Shown: positions 11,499-23,400 of the stretch, in pieces | How the letters are laid out: each line of letters begins with the position of its first letter | Position numbering within the stretch: the first letter of the stretch is position 1 | Assembly (NCBI GenBank): GCA_951799425.1 | Contig: OX637397.1 | Span: 16,142,064 to 16,206,063 of the forward strand | Length of the DNA: 64,000 nt | Direction: 5' to 3' | Origin: Ilex aquifolium | Lineage: Eukaryota; Streptophyta; Magnoliopsida; Aquifoliales; Aquifoliaceae | Made by a program: the position numbers and the translations under genes | The notes under the pieces: model-generated | What the model saw: the letters and a program-made list of their open reading frames with translations, nothing else | What the model was told of the DNA's origin: nothing | Databases searched by the model: none

Positions 11499-14400
11499 CT
11501 ACGAATTTCCCTGACCGATTCGGATGTCTGTCAATCTTCTCCCAACCATCTTCCCACAATGCATCAAGGTCAAGATTGCCACCGCATAGAGGAGAGGAAT
11601 TCCAATAACGCAACCCCCAGATGCAAGATTTATCAGTGTCTGCGAGTGAGAAAAGGAGAAATTAACAAACACATTTTCTTCCAAGTGCAGAATGAGAGCA
11701 TCTGTATTTTCTCAATTACTACTTCGCTTCTGTCTACTTCTGCTTTCGTTTTCTTTTAAGTTTATTGCCCCTCAGGAAAGATGCTCATTGTACACGTTGT
11801 ATTAATACTATCTTTTCCTGGGTAAATATTGCATTTATTGTACTGTCCCACCAAAACAATTCTAAAAAACAGCCGTTAACTGCATAAATTTGCCGCTTCA
11901 CAGCCACAAGAACAACATTGAACACAAATTTTCAAAGGGCAAGTGTTTGCAACTTCATCAACACTTTTCAGAGACAACGGTACTATAATGTGCATACTAT
12001 GCCCTGCAGTTTTTGTTATACTATAAGACACGTGCACATAAGGAATTCTTCATCTTTATACTAAATACAGTGTTTTTATCCAAAATTATTTGTCAAAGAG
12101 GATCCACTTAACCATCAAACCAAACTTGATTATGCAGAAACTCCAAACTCACTCAAAATGAAGTTGGAATTTTCAATATACAGACAATTCAGGTTAATGT
12201 CCAGGTACAACTCAGTTTAAAGGTCCAGTTGTCGAGATCGATTAAAATGACCAACTAGTATATCATGTAAGTTGTAGGCTGAGTTTGGGTCCTTTGGTTG
12301 CAATATTAAGGGGTGTATTAAGGAGTCAAAACAAATTAAAACTCTCTAATCAGGTCTAATACTTTGTTTGGTAGATAAATTTGATTCCGTATTAATTTCA
12401 AAAATGTATACTAATCGTATAATTATTGTATGTTTTTTATACTATAGACATGCATTATGGATGTATTTTAATACCACCAAAAGAGGTGGTATTATAATCC
12501 AACTCAAATGTATTATTGTACACATTTAAAATTATAACCCCATAACTGATAAAACCAAGTTATCATCAACATAAAAAATATTGATTAAAGGTATTTTTGT
12601 TAATTCAATATTAATACGATGACATAATTCCCTAACCAAACAACGATTTAGACTAAATAACAATTATCCAACGCTTATGTTGTATATTACCAAACACTAG
12701 ATAAAATTACATATTATTCTTATACCCCATTTAATCTTATCTTTTGTCCATCTGTATTGTATTAGACTGGATTCCTTTATCCAATCCATCCATTTCTAAT
12801 ACGGCAACCTAACGAGCCCTACGAGTACCAGTTAAATTGCATATGCATTTTGTGAATGGCAATTGTACATTAGAGTTTCAATTCATGATATATAAGAGGC
12901 ATGTCATCAGTATAAGAATAGAGGAGGTAATTACCAGCATTCCTGCAAGCAGGTGAACTGTGGGAACAAAGAATTGGTCAAACTTATTCCCTTCTGCATA
13001 TCCATTAAATGCAATGACCATCGAGAAAGTGTGGATCGTAACAAATGCAAGAGCAATAATTGCTGCAAGATAGAAAATAAACACTGTCAAACCCAAAACT
13101 CTTCATCTCCAGTTCAATTAAATATATTAGACGAAGTGTAACACTTTATTTTATGAGCACTGACAAATCAAAAGGCACATGGCATACATCTGAATTCCAT
13201 TTCATCAATAACCAATGGCATAGTAAAATATAAGTTGTATTTCAAAAAAGGTTGGCTCAAATAAGCTGCAAGAACCAGTATGCCTGTTCAGGTCTTATAA
13301 TCTTAAATTTACTACATACAATAAGAAATTATAACTCACCAGAAACAAGAAAAAATGGAATCTGTGAGCACTTCTCCACATAAAACGTCGCTGGCCCAAA
13401 TGCAGGTGTTAAGAGACTAAGACAGAAAAATACAGCATGGGCTACGCCATGACCTAAACCACCAGCTGCGTGCAGTTGATTGAAAATAGATCAGATTACC
13501 AGTTGATGCAGGAGCAACATAGTAAGTTGCAGAGATTATGAACAAGAAATTTAACAAGAGAGAAACTAGAGAAAGAGAAAGACAGAAGAGAGGAAGAATA
13601 AAGAGAGAAGAAAAAAGAGGAATAGAGAACTTCAATTCTATATAACAAAATTAATCATCCCGTTACATATAAGGCTCATTTATAGGCAGCCCTAATTAAC
13701 AATAACAAAAATAATAAGAAGAACAATACTTCAATACCTGAATTAAGAAAGTAAACACAAGAAATACTAAATGAAAAAATAATCCTGAAATTACACCAAG
13801 ACTCTCATTTTCAACCCAATCTTTATCCACTCCCTTTCCAGTTTCCACCAATGGACAACAGTGAGATGCAAAGGACAACAAAATCACTCTTCAGGTTTCT
13901 TTCATCAGGACCAGATGCATGACTCCCAAAAGATTTAACTTGTCAGCGAAGCGCAAAGAGGTGAGGGCATCAATAGATTCAGTTTACAACTAACTTGACT
14001 ACATCACACACATACCAACACTAAGTTAGGCAAAACAAATGTCATCTAATCATCTGTTATCCTCTCTGGCATAAGATGCCTACTAAAAAATCAACTCTTG
14101 CACATCAGGGTACCAAGTCAAGTGTGGAAGGTCAGGACTGATGTCCACAAAGCAAACATATAAACTACATATCCAAAGGGAGAAAAGCTGGGAAAACATG
14201 AAGGAAAAAATTCCCAACTGAAGTGAACTACTAATTATGATAGCAGATATTCAAATGCAATGGCACCTCACTCAAGAAACCTGCTACAGAAATCTTCCCC
14301 CGTTACTCTCTTCACTGAATACTCTTTTCTCTGAATAATGTCCAAAACTATGACTATATTTTTTAACAGTGCTTTAAGTCATATGCAGATGTATTCTTCT

Positions 14401-17400
14401 GAACAGAATGTCATAATTTCAGGCAAAGTAGATGAGGATGTGCATGAATCTAAGGTGGATACAGATCCTACAGGCACAACAATGGAACAATGTAAGTAGG
14501 GCTGTTCAAATTTCTGATTAGCCGCAATTTCCTATCCTACCCGACCCTATTGAACGGCTAGCCGAAAAAATCGGGTAGGAATGCGGAAGAGTTTTTGATC
14601 TTCCGATTAAATCGGGTAGGAATGCGGAATAGTCATTAATTTCCGTATTCCTACCCTACCCTACCCACATTAATTTATATATATATATAAACTAAAAACT
14701 CTAATTCCCTAACCATATGGTTTAAACTTAAAATAATTATTTTTGTATTTGTGCAACAATTATTATGGATTGATGTTTATACTTTATTGTGTTTTATTGT
14801 AATTGTTGTTGTAATTGTTTTAAGTTTTAGTGTTATTGGTTTATTGTATTGTCAAATTGGTGCATGTTATTTAATTGAATTGTTAAAATGATCCAAAAAT
14901 TAATAACTACAAAAGTGTTCACCCAATTTTCTACCCGACTTCCTACCCGATTAATTTGGCCAAAAGTCGGTTAGGAATACCACACTTGATCGGGTAGGGT
15001 AGGGTAGACCAAGAAAAAATTATTCCGCAAAGTATCGGGTAGGAAGACGGAAGGACATATTTCCTACCCGTAGGGTAGGGTGAACACCCCTAAATGTAAG
15101 GATAAATCTGTTCGTAACTAACAAAAGACTTCAATAGTTTGGCAATACTTTTAAGGAATTAAAAGAAGCATTTCCTGATAACAAGAAACATGCTGCATGT
15201 AATGAATGCGGTGTGAGAGTTCTTATGGGATTGGTAGCATGCTGTCTCACATGAAAACTTATGTGAGAAAATACACTGGTGATAATTGATATTGGACAAA
15301 TGCTCATATCTCAAAGTCAAGGATATTTATTAGTAGGAATAATCACTTCAAATGTATCAACTCAAAACGAAAGGTGCCAAGTCGGATATGACTCATCTAA
15401 GTCATATTAGTATTGGCGGAATTATAGGAGTGAAGATTAGTTTCTTATCATTCAATGAGCATCTTGTATTTCATAAAAATTGGGGGCAATATAATCCTTA
15501 TGTAAGGGCCATCCCATCCAACTTTCAGGTATTAAGATACGTTTCAAGCGTGGATGATTATCATAAGAAATTCCCAACATATCATAAGATTCCCGTTCTT
15601 GAAAATCCACACTTTTCCAAGCCCAGAAAACATAAAACAGACGGAATTCTAGGATTCCTCTTTGGGGCAAATACTTTTATGCAACCTTATGGCTCATGAT
15701 TCACGTTTTTCATACATTATGATTCAACTCTGCCTCATTTATAACAAGCTACAGAGAGATGTCGGTTTTTAGTTGTCATTCCTTAATTAGAGTCACCATA
15801 CTTTTCAAATTTTATAGACAAATGAATCTGCTGGAAACAGACACTTGCAAGTACATCAATGTTGCATACTCTGAATCCACGGAGAGAGTTCTAGAGTACC
15901 CTGCTCTGTATTATGGTCTTTTGAAGGAAGCACTAGAGACAGTTCAAACTTCAAACGCTGAGGTTGATAGCTTATTGTCTTATTCACTCGGAGGGAACAA
16001 AGAAAATGAAAATGAGGATACAAAACCCTGGGTAAAAATGAACATGCAGTTATACGACATATTCAGCCTTGAAAAGAAAGACCAGCTGTTTTCTTCTTTT
16101 GACAAGTCACTGAGCAAAAGAAAGGTGTATGATTACCCACGAATTACATTTTTAGGGGGATGTAGGACCCTTTTGGGACTCTGCCTTAAATCGGATGTAG
16201 CAGAAGAAAAGAAACTTGGCCTAGTTCACTGGTATTTGTGGCTAAAAAATTGCCGGAAATTTAGGGATTTAAGGATTACAAAGAGCTAGATGGAGTGGAA
16301 CACTTTGAGCCTTAACATGGCAAAGAAGGGAGATGTTTAGGGCTGTTTGGAGTGCTGTGAACAGTAACCATGGACATTAAACAAGGATTGGTTTGTTCTC
16401 AAGGTTGCATAAGTTGGACTGAAGGGAACAGGTTGGGGCTTGATCAATAGGATTTTCGGAGCATGAAAGGAAACTGGGCAGTCCTAGTTTGGAGGTCTTA
16501 TGAGCCTTTAAACGTGCAAGGAACCAGAGGGAACAAGGAGAAAAAGAAGAGAAGAAAGCTGGCTCAAGATCTCAATTCGATACACAAAACAAAGCCAAAA
16601 TATCATTCACATAGAAGTTCAGAAGTGGGGACCAAGAAGAACTTTGTGGCGAAGGAAATTGGGGACCGAGTTGTCTTGAAGTTCAAGTTTAACTAGAAGA
16701 TTTAGAACTTTTTTGGATCATTCAATGCATCAAGCTTGGCCCATTAATATAAGCCATAACTAACCCCAATCCGAACTGAATCATGATCACCCACTTCTAT
16801 AGCCTGCAAGACAAAATTACCCTCCATTCTGAAAATGTTGTACAACATATAAAAATGAACGGCAAGTAGATCACTGACTTGGAATATTAATGATTGAACT
16901 TCTAAATGTCCCTCTTCAAGATTAAATTATTGTTTTGCATGTGATCCATCTAATGTGTCCAGGTGTACAGTCGTATTCACATAAAAATTAGTAAACTATT
17001 AACTATCCAAAACACACATGAGAATGGACAGTGCAAATTGATTTGATGCATTCTCAAAACCAAGCTTCTTATGATTGTACGACAGGATATTATATGTTAT
17101 GGTTATTATGATTGGGAATTGTACGATATGGTTCAATCATAAGGAATGTGATACAACTCACTATTTTTAGTGTATCAGGCCACATAATCGCATGATACAA
17201 CATGTATCACAACATTCATGTGATACCCTTACGCCTGTTATTTTTTTGGTCCCATAAGTGAAATAACGCCAGGTCAAGGCCCCTTTGGGTTTTTTACCGA
17301 ACATTACCACCAACAAAATCTCAAAGAAACTATTGAAAATTGAAGTAAAAAATGAATTCCCCTTGGTTCATATTTTAAAAATTGAGCACCATAGAAAATT

Positions 17401-20400
17401 TCAGTCAAACCAAAAACAAAACCAATGATTAACTAGCACGATCAACAGAATAGACAAGCAAAATCATCACCAAGTACGTTTAGGGGAAACTAGTAGAACA
17501 ATAGCTTCACAATAAGTAATGTCAGCTGAAAAGAAAGTTGAAAACCCACTGCCAAGCTTACCAAGAGCTATTTGCATCTTATCTGTCAAAAAGAGGCGAG
17601 GTTTTGAGACTCTTTCAGCAAAAGCATCCAATATATCTTCCAACCTCCTAAATCAAGTCCACGGAAAAATCATTGAAATTATGAGTAATGTCCACCAGCA
17701 TAGTAGTTATACAAAGGTAATGCACTTTAAACCCAAAAAACTAATCCTAAGGAGCACTGCTATATGAGAGAGCATGATATCAACACCCTGCATGAAATAC
17801 AAAAATAAGGGATAATTTCCTTGATTGAATTTGCAGTTGCACCTTCAACAAATATGATACAGGAAATGGGGAAAATGGCAAAAATAGATTACGGTATGAG
17901 AAGGTAATCAGAAAACAATGTTCTTTACAGCATCCAATACAAGCTTGGTCGAAGCAAACCTAAAAAGAAGACCGTTGTGTCATAGAAAGAGGATAAACAA
18001 TTCGAACACAGAAGAAAGAGAGGCCACAAATTGCAGCTCATTTGCTAGTATTGCAAAGCAAACTTAAGTTTTTGCTTGTAGAAAATGAGGGAATTCTTTG
18101 GCACATTACTACATTGAAAAAACATAATAATAGCTTGGGATTCCTATCCAATTGCTCGGGATTTTGGCTTTCATAGGAATTTACATGATAGAGAGTCTTC
18201 GGAATTAGTTTTACCTCTTTCCTCGCTAGTTCTATCACTTTGAATCAAGACTATTGGACAAAAGATGTTGGATCATTGGCCCATCGGGTTCTTTCTCATG
18301 TAAATCATATTTTGAATTTTTGACTGATGATTCTTCAATTACTCTTTTTTATCCGGCATTGAAGATTTGGAAGGTTAAGGTGCCTTTGAAAGTGCAAGTG
18401 TGTGCATGGATGATTGCTCATGACAAGATTAATACTTATAGGGGTTGTTTGGTAAGGGGGCTTGGCAAGATGGGTTTGGAAAAAATAGTCCAAAGCTCCC
18501 TCAAATCCCATGTTTGTATAGAAAATTTAGTCCCGGGTTTTCAAACCTGGCCCGTAGCTGGCCCGAAGATTAAACCCATGATCATGGGTTTTGTCAAACC
18601 TAGGGAGGGAGTGGGTTTGGAAAGATAGGTAAGGGTTTAAAGATCCAAAAGACAATTGTACCCCTTAACATGGGTATGAATTGGATTGATCAAGGGTAAA
18701 ATAATCATTTATATAACAAATAATTGTTAATAATTATGATATATCCAAGAGTCCTACATATGTATTTATTGCATACCAAACATGGATATGGACCGGATTG
18801 AGTGTTGAATCCCATCTTTATAAAGAGGGGTTTGAGTTTAGAAGAGTTTGGAGAAGCCAATTCAAACCTCTCCCAAAAATTCATCCAAACAAGCCCATAA
18901 TGTATTACAAAGGAGAAGGCCTTACACTAATTTATGCCCACAATGGTGTGTTATATGTAGAGCAAGTTGCAAGAGTATTTTTACATTGTTCCACCGCATT
19001 ATTCTTTTGGAATAAATTATTTGTGCTAGTGGGGGTTTGTTGGGTAGCCCCGCAATTAATATTGCCCATGTTTTCGGTTGAGTATAAAGGCTTGGGTGGT
19101 GGTGCAAGGGGCTCCATAATGAAGGAGTTTAAAAGTATCCCTCTATTTTGCATTACATCAAATTGGATGGCAACTTGTGGAAGATAGTTTTTTAACTCTG
19201 GGAGGCTGGTTTGTTTTTTGTTTTATTTTCATATTATGCATGTAATAGGTTGGACTACTTGTCCACCTTTGCTTGGACAATATTAACTTTACATATCAAG
19301 GAAAATTTTGACTCTTATTAAAAAAAAAACATGGAAGATCAATCACAAGATTAAGAAAGCATCACTAGCCTACAAAAACATGAAAGGAATCCCAAATAGT
19401 GATAAGCACAAGACCTTTTTCTGTTACCACAACATGGGTCTCATTTTGCTAGTACTAGTTGATGCACACGTGCGTTGCACGTGGCCTAAGTTGAAGTATA
19501 ATTTTTGTTTCAGCGGTTTAAGATTTATACTCTTCAAGTATGAGTCATGTTTCAACTTCGTTCTTGAAATTTCAACTAGAACAATCAAGTCCTCAATGTT
19601 TTAATTGATTTTAATACCACATCAATGTTTTCCAATTTTTTATTTTTGGTATTTCAAATTTAAAATGAAGATTTTATTGTTGAATCGAATCTTGACATGA
19701 GGTGCACATCTTGTTGGATTAACCCAAACCAAGTCCATCCTTTTTCAACCTATTTATTGAAATGGTTGATTATGTAAGAGCCACATTTTAGGCCATTTGG
19801 ACATGAGTTTGTTTAGTTTCAAAACAATGCTAGCCCACCATGGACCTATACTCGTGGTTTTTTTATGTTATCTCTTATGGCCAACGTCTCAATTTCTTAT
19901 GTTAGAGACATGCTTGCTAATCTCTATCACACCCGCCAAAGGAATAACATTTGCTATTGTCCCTGCAGTTGGTGCCACCTTTGCTGTCATAGATGCTATG
20001 CAGCCAACATGGATGGGCTCGATTGCATGAGTGCGCCCCCACCACTGCCTCGAGTGTTGTACATTAACCAGTCAAGTCTTAGCTTCTTTGGTGTGTATAT
20101 ATATATATTTGCTAAGACTATTGTGAATGCAAGCACTTATATTAAACAAGTTATTTAAACTTACAATAGAGGGATGGGAGGAAAGCTTCACAATCGAAGG
20201 ATGGAAGTCTGCCTTAGTGAGAGAGAGAAAGAAAGAAAACTTTAAAGAAAAGTGATATCCCTTTAAATAGAAAAGATCCCCGGATTTCAAAAGCTATAAA
20301 ATAAAAGATGTAAAGTGACATCTTGATTGTGAAAAAGTAGGAGATTCGTCATGGATGACAGAATCTTCAATTATGATAGGAAAGATGTCAAGGATGACGT

Positions 20401-23400
20401 TTCTTCAATTGTGGCAAAAATTTGTCCATTTATCCTTTCGTTATTTTTCCATGATTAATTTGTTTAATGTCCATTAAATCAGACATTTCCAAATCTAAAT
20501 CTTCCAAATTTTGGAATGCTCCAAGATACAATTTCATATCTTCATTTTTATTGCAATCCATTGGATCTTGGGAATCTTCCGGATCACCATCTTCTTTAAT
20601 TTATTTCACTTTTCCTTTGGATGAGGAGGATTGAGATTGAGGTCCTTTGAGGCTTATTGTCTTCTTAAAAAGATGCAATTAATTGATTTTGCATCATTTC
20701 CATCATATGAGTCTTGAGTTGTTGAGGAGTAAGAGCTAGATTTAGCTTCTTGATTTGTTTTTTGAGAAAATCAAATAAATTTTGGATAGGATTTAAATTG
20801 GCAAAATTGTTCCTGCTCGGGATTCCTCTTCCCAATTCTCAAAAGCAGCGTCAATGAGCTGACATTTTTCTTCCAATTTATCTTGAGGGAAATTACCCCA
20901 CCATTTGAAATAGTAATTTCTGAATAAATAGGGAAGATTCTGAGAATCATTATTAGAATCATAATTTCATTTTCAAACCCAATAAATACTTAATCTGACA
21001 AGGTAATTAAGGAACATTTGTCCTTCAATATCTCATAGATGAGGATTAAGACTCTTGAAAATTTCATATCTAGAACAAGACAGCCTGGCAAAAATTGAGC
21101 AATTGGCCCATGTCTTTTCATCCAATTGAAAAACCATTTTGGTAAATCATTAACAGTATAATTACTGTGAAGAGCAAATAGAAAAAACCAGGAATGTTTC
21201 TTTTTTTTATTTTGATATAAAAAAGTATTCTCTCATGCATCCATGTAATCCCACTAATTGTAGGGTTTCTCCGTTTTATTAGGACAATGTCTGGGTGGAT
21301 TCAAATTCCTTTCATTTGTGGGATTTATTCCCCAATCAGAAGCGTGCATGACACACATAATTACAACCTTGATGTGGCCAATATTTTTGTCTTGACTTCC
21401 TAATGAGAAAAATTGATTGACTCAGTCTCATAAAGAATTCTTTCATAAAAAGTTCGATCAGGTCCACCTTTTTTAAAGAAGTGTTCGTATTCGAAAATAT
21501 GAATATAATGAACTTATATATATGTATATATATATATATATATATTTGCTACAGGGTGTCCAAACTTGCACCGACTACTCCCTCGAACTCAGCGATTGAC
21601 CACTGTGGCTTGAGCCGATTAAGAGCATGTCCCTAAAAAAACAAGGGTGGCTAGGCCTTAGGGGGTGTGGAAAGGGATTGAACTTGAGACCTCTAAGTTA
21701 CCAAAAGATAGGTTCAACCACTAAACCACCCCTAACGGTTTGATCTATTCTATTTGGTCAAGCTTGTAATTTGCATAATTGGAGTGGCTTTTATGGATTG
21801 AGGGTGGGATGGATTTATACTTGGCATATGCTCTTTTCAATTCATTAAACATTTTGAATTTTTTATGACTTTTTGTGCCCCTTCAATTGCACTAAGCTCT
21901 ATTAGCTTCCGTAACTTTTGATTTGTAATGGCATACTATTTATCATGTTTTTATTGACTTAAATGATAGTTGCAATTATATTTCCATCATGTAGAGAAGA
22001 AAAAGAGATGATACTTGAATAAAAGTGTCTATTAACTTTCCCATAGGGTAATATACACCATTGATGTATTCAAATGTCATTGTTTAAATTAAATAAGATA
22101 AGAGATTAGGGTATGATTGGATATAGATATCTATGTACGGATAATATAGGAAATTAAAAGTTTTTCATACTAAGGTACTTTTATAAGTAGTATAGATTAA
22201 ACAAAAATACTGGAAGATATAGGCAGTTAACAAGATATGTAGCAGATGAGGACATACTTAAGGTATAGTGACCCCAGATGACCATGGCATGAGATGCAAG
22301 CTTGATCACGCAAGCCTGATGCATGTGACATTCATAATTTACAAGATCAGAAAAAGCAATCACAGACAGTGACCAAACCAGTCATTTTTCTGTTAATCCA
22401 ACGAAGAGCAGTTCTTAACAAGAAAAAATGTAGACTTTTTTCATGGGGTATTTCTAGAAATGACAATAAGGGAGTGTGTGAACAGCTATATGGCTTAAGA
22501 CTTGAAATGGTATATTTGACACTTCCAGATGGTGCAAGAAACACAGAACGCTGCACTTTGTTGACCCCTAATTATCTGAAAAAGCCTAACTGCAAGGTTT
22601 GAATTAAGCAGAGACGAGCAACATATCTGCTAGCAACAAAAAACATGCCTTAAATGGTAAGTACATGAGCATGTGTCTGAAAAAGTGCAGCAATCAGACT
22701 GAAATAAACATCTATACTTGTGGAACAAGTAAAATGTAGGTAATAGAAGCAAGTGCACTTCATACACCACATGGCATGCTTAAAGTTTCACTATAATCAA
22801 TCACAAGTTATTAATCCAAAAGTTGTATCTCTAAGCCAAATCCTGCTTGCGAGAATTTCTGGGTCCAGGTCCAGAACTAGAAGTGCTAGTTGGTGTAATA
22901 ACATGTACAAAGATACTGGTAATGAAACTGATTTGGTAATGAGGAGTTAGTTTTAAGCCTCTTATTTTATCTAAACTAATTTGGTAATGAGGTGTTAGGC
23001 TTTAAGATTCTTATTTTATCTATTCCTCAGACTAGTGTGCTGTTAGTATAGTTGCCTAGTCTGTCCAATAGCTCAAGATTTTTCTTTTGTAATGGGATTT
23101 GATTATGTTTATGAGCCTGCATGTGTGGCCTTAAGTACCTATAGAGTACTTTAATACAAACCCCATGTGCTATATTTTCCTAGTTGAAAATATAACTCCA
23201 TAATCTAGCCATTTTCTCAACTATATGCTTTACCCTAACACCTGAACCCCCAAAAATAGTCTCTCAGAATTTTCTACAATTTACCTTTAAATTCCACCAA
23301 CCAAAACCTTCAAATCAATGCCTGGTTTTACAATATAGAACCAGACAACCATGCCAAAAACCCTAATCTACGACAGATTCATAACATCGACCCATCATGT

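Larger units (their letters stand above)
13466..17561 (-). other. APH-1 intron 3 (4.1 kb, transposon-rich)
   Basis: Intron between exons 3 and 4, with a GTAAGC donor and a CGCAG acceptor on the minus strand. It holds the BED-finger remnant with its hAT-like MITE and the unidentified open frame at 15759-16289. The remaining parts (13466-14390 and 16700-17560) show no supported gene. Confidence 0.8.
19455..22196 (-). mobile_element. Non-autonomous Helitron in APH-1 intron 2
   Basis: Reading the minus strand, the element begins at 22196 with TCTATACTACTTATAAAAG after an A. It ends at 19455 with CTAG before a T, preceded by a strong hairpin (CACGTGC-AAC-GCACGTG, about 19467-19483). These are the plant Helitron hallmarks: 5' TC, 3' CTRR, subterminal hairpin, insertion between A and T, and no target duplication. 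Length is 2742 bp. No Rep/helicase frame is seen. The interior carries a retroelement-like coding remnant and a SINE-like insertion. Confidence 0.6.

Noticed and set aside
18254..18628. Stand-alone host protein in APH-1 intron
   Set aside because: The first part is the LINE zf-RVT domain and the rest runs into an inserted MITE.
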